DNA from: Streptomyces chilikensis
GTDB lineage: Bacteria > Actinomycetota > Actinomycetes > Streptomycetales > Streptomycetaceae
Direction: 5' to 3'
Assembly: GCF_001642695.1 (NCBI RefSeq)
Contig: NZ_LWCC02000005.1
Span: 1-64,000 of the forward strand
Length of the DNA: 64,000 nucleotides
In this document: positions 15,707-24,444 of the stretch, one piece after another
Numbering within the stretch: position 1 is the stretch's first letter
Layout: each line of letters begins with the position of its first letter
Translations under genes and position numbers: made by a program
Notes under the pieces: generated by a model
Databases searched by the model: none
The model's input: the letters and a program-made list of their open reading frames with translations, nothing else
Told to the model about the DNA's origin: nothing

Positions 15707-16768
15707 ATGCCGCGACAAAGGGGCAGCGTCGCCTCCGAAAAACCCACCGTCCCCGCGCGCGAACACCGCTTCGACATCGATCTGATGCGGCTGATCTGTT
15801 CTGCGACCATCATGCTGGGCCACGTGGGCGCCCAGTTCATCCACGCCACCGGCAACGACCCGGCGAACGGCGCGGGTGCGTACTGGGCGGGCCATGTCGC
15901 CGAGGGGATCAACGCCTTCGCCGTCCCCATGTACTTCGCCATAGCCGGCTGGGCCGTACTGGCCGGCGCGCCTCCCCGCGACGGCTCCCGCATGTGGCAG
16001 CGCGTCGTCCGCAACGTCGTCCCGCTCTTCGCCTGGACGGCGGTCTACCTGATCTGGGCGTGGCTGCGGGACCGCAACGACCGGCCCATGACCGAACTGG
16101 CGGCGAACTCCCTCTTCGGCTCGGTGCAGCCTGCCTACCACCTGTGGTTCATGTACGCCTACGTCCCGATCATCGTGCTGCTCGCCTTCGCGGTGCTGAT
16201 CAAGGCGGGGCAGCGTCCCTGGGGGCTCGGGGCGGCGCTGCTCGGCATCGCCGTACTGCCGAGCGCGCTGACCACGATCGCCGAGGTGACGGGCCGCGGG
16301 ACGCCCCCGGTGGCCTGGGGGTTCAGCACCTACTCGCTGGTGTACGCGGTCGGCGGCGCGCTGCTGTTCAGCCTCCCTGCCGGGGTCGTGCGCAAGCGGT
16401 GGCCGGCCGTGCTGCTGCCGTTCACCATGGCCGGGGCGCTCTGGTACAACACGCAGGTCCACTACGTGCTGCCCAACGCGCACCTGTTCGTCGCCGCGAT
16501 GAGCGTCTGCGTACTGCTGCTGGTCAGCAGGGTCCGGGTCCCCGAGAAGTGGCGCCCACGGCTGCGGAACCTGGCCGATGCGGCGCTGGGCGCGTACATG
16601 GTGCACGTGCTGTTCGTCGAGGAGATCGTCCACCCGCTGGTGTCGCCGGACCTGGGCGGACCCGTGGCCGGGCTGCTGCTGGCCGGTCTGGTGGTCACCG
16701 TCATGGTGCTGTCGTTCGCCACCAGTCTGCTGTGGGGAAGGCTGAACCTGCGGCGGCTGCTCGGCTGA
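15707..16768 (+). CDS. Acyltransferase-3 family membrane protein
   Basis: The 353-residue protein is a polytopic acyltransferase of the OafA/NodX type. It has the opening FDIDLMRLICSATIMLGHVGAQFIH, the conserved His-containing first helix, and about ten membrane helices to LVVTVMVLSFATSLLWGRL. Members transfer acetyl or other acyl groups onto exported sugars or lipids. The start at ATG 15707 is the best-placed methionine before the first helix; GTG 15683 is an alternative with a GAGAG upstream. Strong ribosome sites are absent. The upstream frame stays open through a collagen-like repeat, so a much longer N-terminus cannot be fully excluded. No neighbour indicates the substrate. Confidence 0.82.
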   Translation: MPRQRGSVASEKPTVPAREHRFDIDLMRLICSATIMLGHVGAQFIHATGNDPANGAGAYWAGHVAEGINAFAVPMYFAIAGWAVLAGAPPRDGSRMWQRVVRNVVPLFAWTAVYLIWAWLRDRNDRPMTELAANSLFGSVQPAYHLWFMYAYVPIIVLLAFAVLIKAGQRPWGLGAALLGIAVLPSALTTIAEVTGRGTPPVAWGFSTYSLVYAVGGALLFSLPAGVVRKRWPAVLLPFTMAGALWYNTQVHYVLPNAHLFVAAMSVCVLLLVSRVRVPEKWRPRLRNLADAALGAYMVHVLFVEEIVHPLVSPDLGGPVAGLLLAGLVVTVMVLSFATSLLWGRLNLRRLLG

Positions 16769-16894
16769 CCCGCTCCCCCACCACCGGGAGCGGTGGCCCG
16801 CCGTACGGGCCGGACCGCCGCTCCCGCTCCCGCTCGCCGGGCGGCCGCGGCCCCCCGCACGGGCCGTGGCGGCGGCCGCCGGGCGGGCGTGCGG

Positions 16895-17542
16895 TCACCT
16901 CCGCCAGAACAGGTGGTGCGTCACCCCGCTCGCGCTCGGCACGACGTCCAGGTGGAAGCGGTCGAGCAGTTCGTCGGGGGATTCCCACAGGCGCAGTCCG
17001 GTTCCGTACTTCACCGGTGAGACCGCCACGTGCAGGGTGTCGACGAGGTCCGCGTCCAGGAACTCCCGGATGGTGGTGACTCCGCCGCCGAGCCGGACGT
17101 CCTTGCCCTGCGCCGCCTCCCGCGCCTGTTCGAGGACCGCGGCCGGGTCCCCGCCGACGAAGTGGAACGTGGTGTCGGACAGCGTGATCGAAGGGCGAGG
17201 GTGGTGGGTCATGACGAACACCGGGGTGCGGAACGGGGGCTCGTCGCCCCACCACCCTTGCCACTCGTGGTCGTGCCAGGGTCCGCGCTGGGGACCGAAC
17301 TTGTTGCGGCCCATGATCTCGGCGCCGATGTTGCGGGCGAAGTCCCGCGTGAAGTAGTCGTCGAGTCCCCGGCTCCCACCCGGGTCGGTGCGCATGGGCC
17401 AGCTCGCCGTGGCGCCTGCCCAGGCGAACAGTCTCTCGGCGCCGTCGAGGCCGAACGGGTTCTCCAGGCTCTGGTTCCCGCCGGCGGCGACGCCGTCACT
17501 CGACACGTTGAAGTTCTGCACTCTCAGCAGTTGTTGGGCCAC
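16895..17542 (-). CDS. Dihydrofolate-reductase-family protein (RibD C-terminal domain)
   Basis: The 215-residue cytosolic protein has the DHFR/RibD-C fold. Supporting features are LLRVQNFNVSSDGVAAGGNQSLE at the start, IGAEIMGRNKFGP, PVFVMTHHPRPSITL, a GGGVTTIREFLDADLVDTLHVAVSP core (about 145-170), and a terminal PSASGVTHHLFWRR. Members use NADPH to reduce pteridine- or other ring-type substrates; the true substrate of these stand-alone actinomycete copies is unknown. The GTG at 17542 is preferred because CAGGAGGAAGCCC lies directly upstream; the frame is open much further. It has no operon partners. Confidence 0.85.
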   Translation of the reverse strand: MAQQLLRVQNFNVSSDGVAAGGNQSLENPFGLDGAERLFAWAGATASWPMRTDPGGSRGLDDYFTRDFARNIGAEIMGRNKFGPQRGPWHDHEWQGWWGDEPPFRTPVFVMTHHPRPSITLSDTTFHFVGGDPAAVLEQAREAAQGKDVRLGGGVTTIREFLDADLVDTLHVAVSPVKYGTGLRLWESPDELLDRFHLDVVPSASGVTHHLFWRR

Positions 17543-18241
17543 GGGCTTCCTCCTGTGCTGGGTGGCACGACGGTGAGGGGACTCCCCGGGCCGGGAGAAC
17601 TCATCGTCGTGTCCACGACGGCGGTGCGGGAGGGGGGCGATGTGCCCCCGGCCCGGGTGGTGCGCCGGACAAGCATGGTCCGCGTCAGCCGGTGCCGGTC
17701 GTCGTCGGCGCGCCGACGGCGACCGCCGGGTCACGAAGGCGCAGGAAGGCGGTGCGGGGCAGCGGACCGTCCGGCGCACGGGATCCCTCGGCGTCGCGCG
17801 GATCGTCCGGGCGCGGGCCGGGCACGGACACGGCCGGTCCGCCCGCGTCCCAGGTGTCGCCGCGGGAGCGGACGGACGGCCGGCCCGAGGTCCGCCTCGC
17901 CCGCCGAGCCGTCGTCCGGCGGGCGTTCGCCGTTCCGGATCGGTTCAGGCGGGTGGCGGCGCACCCGAAGCCGCGGTCCCCGACGGGGGCGGGCTTCCGG
18001 CCGCCCTGCCCTCCGGAGCTCCCGGGCGTCCGTCCGGCGGTACACGTGACGTGGGGAAGTGCCAGGCCACGTGGCGCGCCGGCAGGCGGAGCACCACCGG
18101 CGGGCGCCGGTCACGGCCACCGATCCGGTGAATTATGGCGACACGCCGCGCATGATCACGCACGGCGGCTATATCACCACTATCCGCAATCTTTTCATTT
18201 CATCTGATTGCACCACGGCAGATCAACACCCGGAGGCTGCA
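17543..18241. other. Long spacer with an AT-richer promoter region
   Basis: About 700 bases between divergent genes. Most of it is G/C-rich with no recognisable gene. Bases 18120-18230 are clearly richer in A/T (AATTATGG, CTTTTCATTTCATC) and are the likely promoter region of the DUF3662/ATPase gene. Confidence 0.55.
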
Positions 18242-20566
18242 ATGGGGGCGCTGAACAAGATCGAACGAAGTTTCGAGACCTTGGTGAACGGCGCGTTCGC
18301 CAAGGTGTTCAAATCCGCGGTCCAGCCCGTGGAATTCATCGGCGCTCTCAAGCGCGAGTGCGACATCAACGCCAGGATCTGGGACCGCGACTGCGTCGTC
18401 GTGCCCAACTGCTTCGTCGTCGAGCTGAATCCGGGCGACCACGAACTGCAGAGCGGGTGCCTGGTCATGCTCGGTGAGGAGCTGGTCCAGAAACTGCGCG
18501 AGTACGCGGAGCAGCAGCACTACTCGTTCGTCGGTCCGCTGAAGGTGCAGCTGCAGCGGACCGAGAACCTGAAGGCCGGGCGGTTCCGCGTGCGCAGCCG
18601 CCTCGAGGTCCCGCCCGACGTGCAGCGTGTCCTGCAGGCCAATGAGCGTTACCACACCACGTGTGCCCTGTCGGGCGGACCGGCCGAGGGGATCCGCCCG
18701 TCCTGGCAGCCGCCCCCTCACATCCTGCGGGGGGAGAAGCGGGTCCTGACGGTGGAGCAGTTCATATCCCTCGGCCTGACGTTCACCCAGGACGGCATGC
18801 TCGCCCGTATCCACCCGCCGAGCGCTCCCACCTCCCCGCCGAAGCGCTCCCGCCTCCGGGAGCCCGCCGCGGACCGTTCGGGCGTGGCCGTTCTGCCTCG
18901 GACAGGTCACGACATGCCCGGTCTCCCTTCCGTGTACGGCGTACGTTTCGCGCTCGGCCCGACGGAGAGCCGTACGCCTCGCCGTGGGCGGGACATCGGC
19001 CACCGGCACGTCACCGGCTTGCCCGAGCTCCCGGCCAGGAAGCCGGCCGCGGGGAAACCGCCGCTCCCTCCCCTACCCCTCGGCGGTCCGCCGCGCACGG
19101 AGGCCCCCCGTCACCGGTCCGGCCGGCAGGCCCTGCCGCCGGCCGGGGAGCACCACCGTCGTCACGCCGCCGGCCCGGTGCCCGACGGAACCCTCACTCA
19201 CTCGAAAGGACACACCGTGACCCACGCTCGCGAAACCTCCGTCGGCGGTCCCGCACCCGACAGGAGGCCTGAGGGACCCGACGGCGCCGGTCCGGTACCG
19301 CCCGCCTCCGGTACCGCCGACGAGCCCCAGGAGACCGCGGGTCAGGCTCCCCCGCCCCAGGCCACGGCGCAGCACCACCGTCCGGCGGCCACGGCGCACG
19401 CTCCCGGCGCCGAGCAGCCCTCCTCCCCCGCCCCTGCCCCTGCCCCTGCCCCTGCCCCTGCCCCTGCCAGCTGGGCGTACATGCCGCACGGCGCTCCCGG
19501 CCTGCCGCAGTACTACGGTCCACCGGCCCACCACGCTCCGGCGCACTGGCCGGGAGCGGACCGCGGCGGTCGCAACGGGACCCTGGGGCTGAGCGCCGCG
19601 GTCGAACTCTCCTCCGACCGGCTGCTGCGCAAGCGGCCCGGCGACCGCCGAGGCCGCGGCAGGCTGCGCATCGGCGGCAGGAAGGCGGAACGGGAGCGCG
19701 AGCAGAAGCTGGCCGTCCTGCGCACCCCGGTGACGCAGTGCCACAAGATCGCCGTCATCAGCCTCAAGGGCGGAGTCGGCAAGACGACCACCACGACCGC
19801 CCTGGGCGCGACCCTCGCCACCGAGCGCCAGGACCGGGTCGTCGCGATCGACGCCAACCCGGACGCGGGAACGCTCAGCCGACGCGTGCGCTGCGGGACG
19901 AGCGCCACCATTCGTGACCTGGTGGCCGAGATCCCGAACATCGACAACTACATGGCCGTACGGCGCTTCACCTCCCAGTCCCCGAGCGGGCTGGAGATCC
20001 TCGCCAACGAGGCGGACCCCGCGCTCTCCACGGCGTTCAGCGAGGAGGACTACCGGCAGGTGATCGGCTGTCTCGGACAGCACTACCCGATCGTCCTGAC
20101 CGACTCCGGTACCGGCCTGCTGCACAGCGCGATGCGGGGCATCCTGGATTTCGCGGACCAGCTGATCCTGGTCGCCACGCCCAGCGTGGACGGCGCCACC
20201 AGTGCCAGCACGACCCTGGACTGGCTCAACGCGCACGGCTACGAGGACCTCGTCCAGCGCAGCATCACGGTGATCTCCGAGGCCCGCCGGAAGAGCAAGA
20301 ACGTGAGGGTGGAGGACGTCGTGCACCACTTCCACTCCCGCTGCCGGGGCGTCGTGATCGTTCCCTTCGACGAGCACCTCGCCACGGGCTCGGAGGTCGT
20401 CCTGGAACAGCTGAAGTCGCGGACCCGCCAGGCGTACTTCGACCTGGCGACGCTGGTGGCCGCGGACTTCCCCCGCACCCAGCCCGAGGCCGTGGGCTGG
20501 GGCGCCTCCTACCCCCACGGGGGTTACAACGCGGCCAGTATGTTCGCCGCCCCCGCGTGGGGGTGA
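18242..20566 (+). CDS. DUF3662 (FhaA-N) domain joined in frame to a MinD/ParA-like ATPase
   Basis: One open frame of 774 codons. Residues 1-135 are a DUF3662/FhaA N-terminal domain ([52 protein letters not shown]), with ATG 18242 behind a GGAGG site. Residues about 200-325 are low-complexity and look noncoding. At 19217 there is a second good start (GTG ACC CAC) with its own GAAAGGA site. From there runs a Pro/Ala-rich linker followed by a deviant-Walker ATPase ([47 protein letters not shown]) like the MinD-type ATPases of ESX/type VII loci. It is either a true fusion or two adjacent genes whose intervening stop has been lost, the second starting at 19217 (449 residues). No FHA or kinase domain is present. 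Confidence 0.72.
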   Translation: MGALNKIERSFETLVNGAFAKVFKSAVQPVEFIGALKRECDINARIWDRDCVVVPNCFVVELNPGDHELQSGCLVMLGEELVQKLREYAEQQHYSFVGPLKVQLQRTENLKAGRFRVRSRLEVPPDVQRVLQANERYHTTCALSGGPAEGIRPSWQPPPHILRGEKRVLTVEQFISLGLTFTQDGMLARIHPPSAPTSPPKRSRLREPAADRSGVAVLPRTGHDMPGLPSVYGVRFALGPTESRTPRRGRDIGHRHVTGLPELPARKPAAGKPPLPPLPLGGPPRTEAPRHRSGRQALPPAGEHHRRHAAGPVPDGTLTHSKGHTVTHARETSVGGPAPDRRPEGPDGAGPVPPASGTADEPQETAGQAPPPQATAQHHRPAATAHAPGAEQPSSPAPAPAPAPAPAPASWAYMPHGAPGLPQYYGPPAHHAPAHWPGADRGGRNGTLGLSAAVELSSDRLLRKRPGDRRGRGRLRIGGRKAEREREQKLAVLRTPVTQCHKIAVISLKGGVGKTTTTTALGATLATERQDRVVAIDANPDAGTLSRRVRCGTSATIRDLVAEIPNIDNYMAVRRFTSQSPSGLEILANEADPALSTAFSEEDYRQVIGCLGQHYPIVLTDSGTGLLHSAMRGILDFADQLILVATPSVDGATSASTTLDWLNAHGYEDLVQRSITVISEARRKSKNVRVEDVVHHFHSRCRGVVIVPFDEHLATGSEVVLEQLKSRTRQAYFDLATLVAADFPRTQPEAVGWGASYPHGGYNAASMFAAPAWG
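19205..19219 (+). promoter_or_regulatory. Internal ribosome site and GTG start of the ATPase half
   Basis: GAAAGGA ends six bases before GTG 19217, in the same frame as the upstream DUF3662 domain. This would give a free-standing 449-residue ATPase of normal family architecture. Confidence 0.6.
19431..19466. repeat. CCCCTG hexamer, six tandem copies
   Basis: Encodes a Pro-Ala run in the linker of the MinD-like ATPase. Slippage would change linker length without breaking the frame. Confidence 0.85.
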
Positions 20567-20703
20567 TCCGCCACCGGGCCCGGATCCGCGCCGCGGGGTG
20601 AACTGCCCGTGCCCGTGCAGCTGACCGACGGGCCTGCCGCGGTCCTCTCCCCCTCAGGGCACGGCCCGTCGTACGACGACGGGCGTCCGCCTCCTGGCAC
20701 AGT

Positions 20704-20748
20704 CTTCGGCTCCGGCGCCGCCGTTCAGGGGCGGCGCCGGAGCCGAAG
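20704..20748. terminator. 19-bp perfect terminator hairpin
   Basis: Arms 20704-20722 and 20730-20748 pair perfectly around a 7-base loop. It sits between the converging ATPase and WYL-regulator genes and can serve both. Confidence 0.9.
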
Positions 20749-20831
20749 GCATCCCCCGGGCCGCCGGGCCGGGGCGACGACGTGGTGATCAAACCGCTGC
20801 CGTGCCGCGCACGGCCGCGTACGCCCCTCCC

Positions 20832-21818
20832 CTACCGGAGCCGGTGGTCCTCGTTGTCCTCGTTGTCCTCGTTGTCCTCGAACAGCTCCCGGGTGCGGCG
20901 CAGCAGCGTCTCCCGTACGTGGTCCGGGGACAGTATCCGGAGCGGGGTGCCCAGGCCGAGGAGGTAGGTGACGAGCTGGTCGGCGTCGTTGCCGCCTATC
21001 TCGACGACGGTGGCGTCGGGGCCGTCCGGGTGGTGGGCGCCGATCGTCGGCGGGACGAGCCGCAGGGCCTGGTCCATGGGGTGCGGGAGCCGGACCGTCA
21101 CGTAGAGCGGGTACACGACGCCGGCGATGCCCCGGGAGACGAGGAGGGCCGGGTCGGGCGGGTCGACGAGTTCGGCCGCCTGTCCGGTCGGCCGTGCCTG
21201 CACCACCCGGTCGGCCCGGAACGTCCGCCACTGGTCCCGCGCCACGTCCCGGGCGACGAAGTACCAGCGCAGGCCCGTGTGCACCAGGCGGTAGGGGTCG
21301 ACGTCGCGGACGGTGCTCCTCCCCGCGTGGTCCCGGTACGACAGGCGGGTGCGCTCGCCGCGGCGGCAGGCGGCGGCCAGTTCCAGCAGCACGCCGGGCC
21401 GGACCACCTGACGGCCCTCGGGCCTGGGAGTGTGCACGAAGGTGGCGTCCATCGCGCCCAGCCTGTCCGCGATCCGGGGAGGCAGGGCCTGCCGCAGCTT
21501 CAGCAGCGCCGACAGCGCGGCCTGGTCGCCGCCCAGGACGCCGCTGAGCGCGGCCTCGCGCAGCGCGAAGGCCACGGCGAGCGCCTCCTCGTCGTCGAGG
21601 ACCAGCGGTGGCACCCGGGTACCGCCGCCGAGGCGGTACCCGCCCCACGGGCCGGGGTCGGACTCGATGCCGTAACCGAGTTCCCGCAGCCTGGCGACGT
21701 CCCGCCGGACCGTGCGGTCGGTGACCGCCATCCGCTCGGCCAGTTCGCGGCAGGTCCACGTCGGCCGGCTGGACAGCAGCGAGACCAATCGCAGCAGGCG
21801 GGCGGAGGCGCTGATCAC
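20832..21818 (-). CDS. WYL-domain transcriptional regulator (HTH-11/YafY type)
   Basis: The 328-residue protein has an N-terminal winged helix (SARLLRLVSLLSSRPTWTCRELAERMAVTDRTVRRDVARL, residues 4-45) followed by the wing YGIESDPGPWGGYRLGGG. A WYL effector domain (about 135-225, with RTRLSYRDHAGR and DPYRLVHTGLRWYFVARD) and the C-terminal WCX extension complete it. Such regulators respond to small ligands or nucleic acids. The tail is an acidic EDNEDNEDNED run from a 9-bp repeat. It is divergent from a VOC gene, and a perfect 9-bp inverted repeat in the 63-base spacer is the likely operator for both. Confidence 0.9.
   Translation of the reverse strand: MISASARLLRLVSLLSSRPTWTCRELAERMAVTDRTVRRDVARLRELGYGIESDPGPWGGYRLGGGTRVPPLVLDDEEALAVAFALREAALSGVLGGDQAALSALLKLRQALPPRIADRLGAMDATFVHTPRPEGRQVVRPGVLLELAAACRRGERTRLSYRDHAGRSTVRDVDPYRLVHTGLRWYFVARDVARDQWRTFRADRVVQARPTGQAAELVDPPDPALLVSRGIAGVVYPLYVTVRLPHPMDQALRLVPPTIGAHHPDGPDATVVEIGGNDADQLVTYLLGLGTPLRILSPDHVRETLLRRTRELFEDNEDNEDNEDHRLR
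20842..20880. repeat. 9-bp tandem repeat TCCTCGTTG at the WYL gene 3' end
   Basis: Three full units and a part (period 9) in the last codons of the WYL regulator, encoding the repeated Glu-Asp-Asn on the minus strand. Confidence 0.8.
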
Positions 21819-21837
21819 ATCCCGGATTGTTCCTCAT

Positions 21838-21862
21838 GACCAGGACCGCTTCTGTCCTGGTC
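21838..21862. promoter_or_regulatory. Operator between WYL regulator and VOC gene
   Basis: GACCAGGAC (21838-21846) and GTCCTGGTC (21854-21862) form a perfect 9-bp inverted repeat. A TAGCGT -10-like hexamer at 21869-21874 lies 7 bases before the VOC ATG, suggesting a leaderless transcript whose promoter the repeat overlaps. Confidence 0.75.
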
Positions 21863-21881
21863 GCGTCATAGCGTCCTCCCC

Positions 21882-22268
21882 ATGAACACCGAACCCGTGT
21901 CCGCACCCGCGATCCGTCTGCTGTCCGTCGACTTCGACTGCCCGGACCCCGCCGAACTGGCCCGCTTCTACGGCAGCGCGCTCGACCTGCCCGTCGTCCA
22001 CTCCAGCGACGACTTCGTCCTGCTCGGCCGCGAGGGCTCACCCGGGCTGGGTTTCGTCCGGGTGGCCGACTACCGGCGTCCGACCTGGCCGGACCCCTCC
22101 CAGGGGAAGCAGGCGCACATCGAACTGGGCGTCGACGACCTGGAGGCCGCCCAGGCCCGGATGCTGGCCCTCGGCGCCGTGGAACCCCCGGTCCAACCGC
22201 ACCCCGATCAGCGGAGGGTCCTGCTGGACCCCGCGGGCCACCCGTTCTGCCTTTCCACATCGTTCTGA
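21882..22268 (+). CDS. VOC-family (glyoxalase-fold) protein
   Basis: The 128-residue protein has the paired beta-alpha-beta-beta-beta fold of vicinal oxygen chelate enzymes. Recognisable parts are IRLLSVDFDCPDPAELARFYGSALDLPVV, the central AHIELGVDDLEAAQARMLALGA and the C-terminal VLLDPAGHPFCLS. It belongs to the glyoxalase-like group of unknown substrate common in Streptomyces. The divergent WYL regulator and the shared palindrome suggest it is the regulator's main target, induced by a ligand or stress. Confidence 0.88.
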   Translation: MNTEPVSAPAIRLLSVDFDCPDPAELARFYGSALDLPVVHSSDDFVLLGREGSPGLGFVRVADYRRPTWPDPSQGKQAHIELGVDDLEAAQARMLALGAVEPPVQPHPDQRRVLLDPAGHPFCLSTSF

Positions 22269-22601
22269 GCGTCCCCGGCCGGCGATGACCATGCCGTGCC
22301 CCCACGCGGGGTCCGGATGCCGGCGCGGCGCGGGATGAGCACGCCGGTGTCGTGGCCGACGGAGATGCCGTGCCCGGCGTTGACCGGCGGCGTGCCGCAT
22401 GAGGAGGGGGCGGCCCGCCGGCTTCGAGGGCCGGCGGTCGTCGGCGGTCGGTGAGTGAGGAATTGGGTCTGCTGCCGTCGTGAAGCGCACCAGGGCCAGG
22501 GCGGAGGGAGGTCGGGCCGCTCCGGCCGCGGTGCGCGAGGACGCGGCCGATCCGGCACCACACGCTCATGCGGAATCGCCCCGAGGGATCCGGAAAATTC
22601 C
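22269..22601. other. Spacer before the small toxin-antitoxin-like pair
   Basis: About 330 bases without a recognisable gene on either strand. Confidence 0.45.
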
Positions 22602-22607
22602 TAGACT
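22602..22607 (+). promoter_or_regulatory. -10 box of a leaderless promoter
   Basis: TAGACT ends 6 bases before the ATG at 22614 in a locally A/T-rich context (GGAAAATTCCTAGACT). This spacing is typical of streptomycete leaderless transcripts. Confidence 0.55.
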
Positions 22608-22613
22608 CCCCTC

Positions 22614-22781
22614 ATGCCGAAGACCCCATCGAGCGCCCAGGTCCCTCAGGAAGTCGCGGCTGAGGCCAGGGCCGCCGCCCGTGCCGGCACGCGCGCCTGG
22701 TCGCCTGTCGCCGCCGGAGCACATCCAGTCACAGCGAAGGGGGAGGGTCCGCTGACGACGGCCGAGGTCTTCGGCGAGTGA
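22614..22781 (+). CDS. Small antitoxin-like protein
   Basis: A 55-residue frame: MPKTPSSAQVPQEV, an Ala/Arg-rich helix (AAEARAAARAGTRAW), and an acidic end LTTAEVFGE. The stop overlaps the next gene's GTG (GTGA). A leaderless-type -10 box directly precedes the ATG. The size, order and coupling resemble type II toxin-antitoxin operons, in which the first small gene is the antitoxin. I do not recognise the family, and no DNA-binding motif is clear. Other readings include a leader peptide for the second gene. Confidence 0.5.
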   Translation: MPKTPSSAQVPQEVAAEARAAARAGTRAWSPVAAGAHPVTAKGEGPLTTAEVFGE

Positions 22782-23020
22782 TCCCCGCGCGCTTCGCCCG
22801 CAGCGTGGGCGAGACCATCAAGTCCCTGACCGAGACCGACCGGGAGCAGGTCCGCGCCGCCGTCGAGCGTGCCTGCGCCGATCCGTGGAGCTGGCCGCGG
22901 GCCGGCAAGGACGACTTCGACGACGAGGTCCGCGTCATCACCACCTCGGCGGTGATCGTCCACTACGTGATCATCCCAGGGCCCGCCCCCCACCTCTGGG
23001 TCTTCGCCATCACCGCCTGA
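22778..23020 (+). CDS. RelE/ParE-like small toxin candidate
   Basis: The 80-residue product starts at GTG 22778 inside the end of the upstream frame. It has helices (ARFARSVGETIKSLTETDREQVRAAVERAC) followed by predicted strands (EVRVITTSAVIVHYVIIP, HLWVFAITA), the alpha-then-beta layout of RelE/ParE ribonuclease or gyrase toxins. The catalytic residues of known RelE families are not obvious. It is strictly coupled to the 55-residue gene. Toxin function is inference from architecture and context; a plain conserved hypothetical is the alternative. Confidence 0.55.
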   Translation: MIPARFARSVGETIKSLTETDREQVRAAVERACADPWSWPRAGKDDFDDEVRVITTSAVIVHYVIIPGPAPHLWVFAITA

Positions 23021-23158
23021 GCATCTGTTCCGTCGGCGGGTTCCCGCAGGAAGGCTTCATGTCCACGGGCAACGGACCCGCACCGACGGACGAACTCGCC
23101 GTCGCCACACGGCCGTGATCCGCCCTGCCGCTCCCGTACGGCCCCGGTGACAGCCCGC

Positions 23159-23542
23159 TCAGCGATCGGCCACCCAGCGCGCGCCCGCGGGCCAGGAGCC
23201 CGTACCGACGATCTGCTCCACGAGCCCGATCGCCTCACCGACGGGAACGGTGTCCTCGTCCGGGTACTCGTCGTCCTGCCCGTTGGAGAGGAGGAACCCC
23301 CTGCTCACCCCCTGAGCCCCGGGATCCACGGCGTGCTCGCCGGGATCGCCGTCGTCTTCGGACAGCATCACCATCGCGCGCTCGGTATTCGTCACGAAGG
23401 TCAGCAACCGTCCGGACGAACTGGTCAGCCGTGTCTCGAACCGCCCACTGCCGATCCTCGACCGAAGAACCTCCGGCACCACCGCGGACGACACCGGGAC
23501 GGGACTGTCGTCACCGATCACCCAGGACTCGATCACGGACAC
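23159..23542 (-). CDS. Imm1-family immunity protein
   Basis: The 127-residue protein ends in the pattern typical of Imm1: RGFLLSNGQDDEYPDEDTVPVGEAIGLVEQIVGTGSWP, with the conserved G-L-SNG-DEYP and a hydrophobic helix. Imm1 proteins neutralise toxins of polymorphic or contact-dependent systems in the cytoplasm. Start choice is uncertain: GTG 23542 or 23536 is closest to where the family begins; the frame is open to about 23788 but that part reads as noise. No toxin is adjacent, so it is an orphan, close to another immunity-type gene (SUKH) on the other strand. Confidence 0.65.
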   Translation of the reverse strand: MSVIESWVIGDDSPVPVSSAVVPEVLRSRIGSGRFETRLTSSSGRLLTFVTNTERAMVMLSEDDGDPGEHAVDPGAQGVSRGFLLSNGQDDEYPDEDTVPVGEAIGLVEQIVGTGSWPAGARWVADR

Positions 23543-23786
23543 GACGATCTCACGGACGGATCCGGGAGGCGCTCCCGAGGTGCCGGAACTGTCGGAGATG
23601 CTTCGGGAGACGGCGCCGGCCACGCCCCCGCGGGCGGCACTCCGGCCGGGTGTGACCCGGCAGGCGCCGCTCGAGCGTCGGTGCCGTGGGCATGCTGCGC
23701 CGCGGCCCGTCCCGTTACTGGTTCCCGGCGCGAGGCCGTCACCCCGGCGAGCGGGTAGCGGCCGGTGTGCCGGTAGCGTCCGTTTC

Positions 23787-24350
23787 ATGATCGCCCTCGA
23801 TGCGCTTGTCCGCCTCTGTCCGCCGCCCGCCGAGCCGCCGCCCCCGGTGGACTGGGGGCGGGCCGAGCGCGCCCTCGGTACGGCTCTGCCCGCCGACTAC
23901 AAGCAACTCGTCGAGACCTACGGCGACGGCGTCTTCGACGAGACGGTCTGGCTGCTCGTCCCCGACTCCGCCCACGACGACTGCGACCTGCACGCGCAGG
24001 CGAGGGAACGGGACGAGATCCTGACCGGGCTGTGGGAGTTCGAGGACAAGCCCGCCGGCCTGCGGGAGGCGGGGGCGAGGGTCCTGCCGTGGGCGTTCGA
24101 GGAGGGCACCGGAGCCTTCCTGTACTGGCTGGCGCGGCCCGGGCAGTCCCCCGACGACTGGACCGTGCTCTACAACGAGGGGCGCGGCCCCCTGTGGGAG
24201 CACCACGGCATGGGGTGCCTCGCCTTCCTGCTGGCGGTGCTCACAGGGACGGCCAGGACGGACCACTTCGGCCACCTCCACGAAGTGCTGAAGCCGGCGG
24301 AGCACCGCTTCACGACGGCCGGCCAGGCCCTTGGACCGACCGAGCGGTGA
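23787..24350 (+). CDS. SMI1/KNR4 (SUKH) family protein
   Basis: The 187-residue protein shows the SUKH core: WGRAERALGTALPADYKQLVETYGDGVFDETVWLLVP (residues about 23-60), then a WLARPGQSPDDWTVLYNEG strand region and a short C-terminal helix. In bacteria SUKH proteins are mostly immunity proteins against nuclease or deaminase toxins. The ATG at 23787 follows a TAGCGT -10-like box by 7 bases, so the message may be leaderless. No toxin is next to it. Another SUKH gene lies at about 32 kb. Confidence 0.8.
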   Translation: MIALDALVRLCPPPAEPPPPVDWGRAERALGTALPADYKQLVETYGDGVFDETVWLLVPDSAHDDCDLHAQARERDEILTGLWEFEDKPAGLREAGARVLPWAFEEGTGAFLYWLARPGQSPDDWTVLYNEGRGPLWEHHGMGCLAFLLAVLTGTARTDHFGHLHEVLKPAEHRFTTAGQALGPTER

Positions 24351-24444
24351 TGCCGGCTTCCGGACGAACGCCTGTTCCGCGCCTCCGCTGAGCCGTCAGC
24401 GAACGAAGACCTGGCCCGGCGAGGCGACCGTGCAGGCTGGGGGC

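Noticed and set aside
23564-23576. GGGAGGCGCTCCC palindrome as a CebR site
   Set aside because: The centre is GCG in place of CG and the spacing is one base longer than the CebR consensus; it lies at the start of an immunity gene, not a cellulase.
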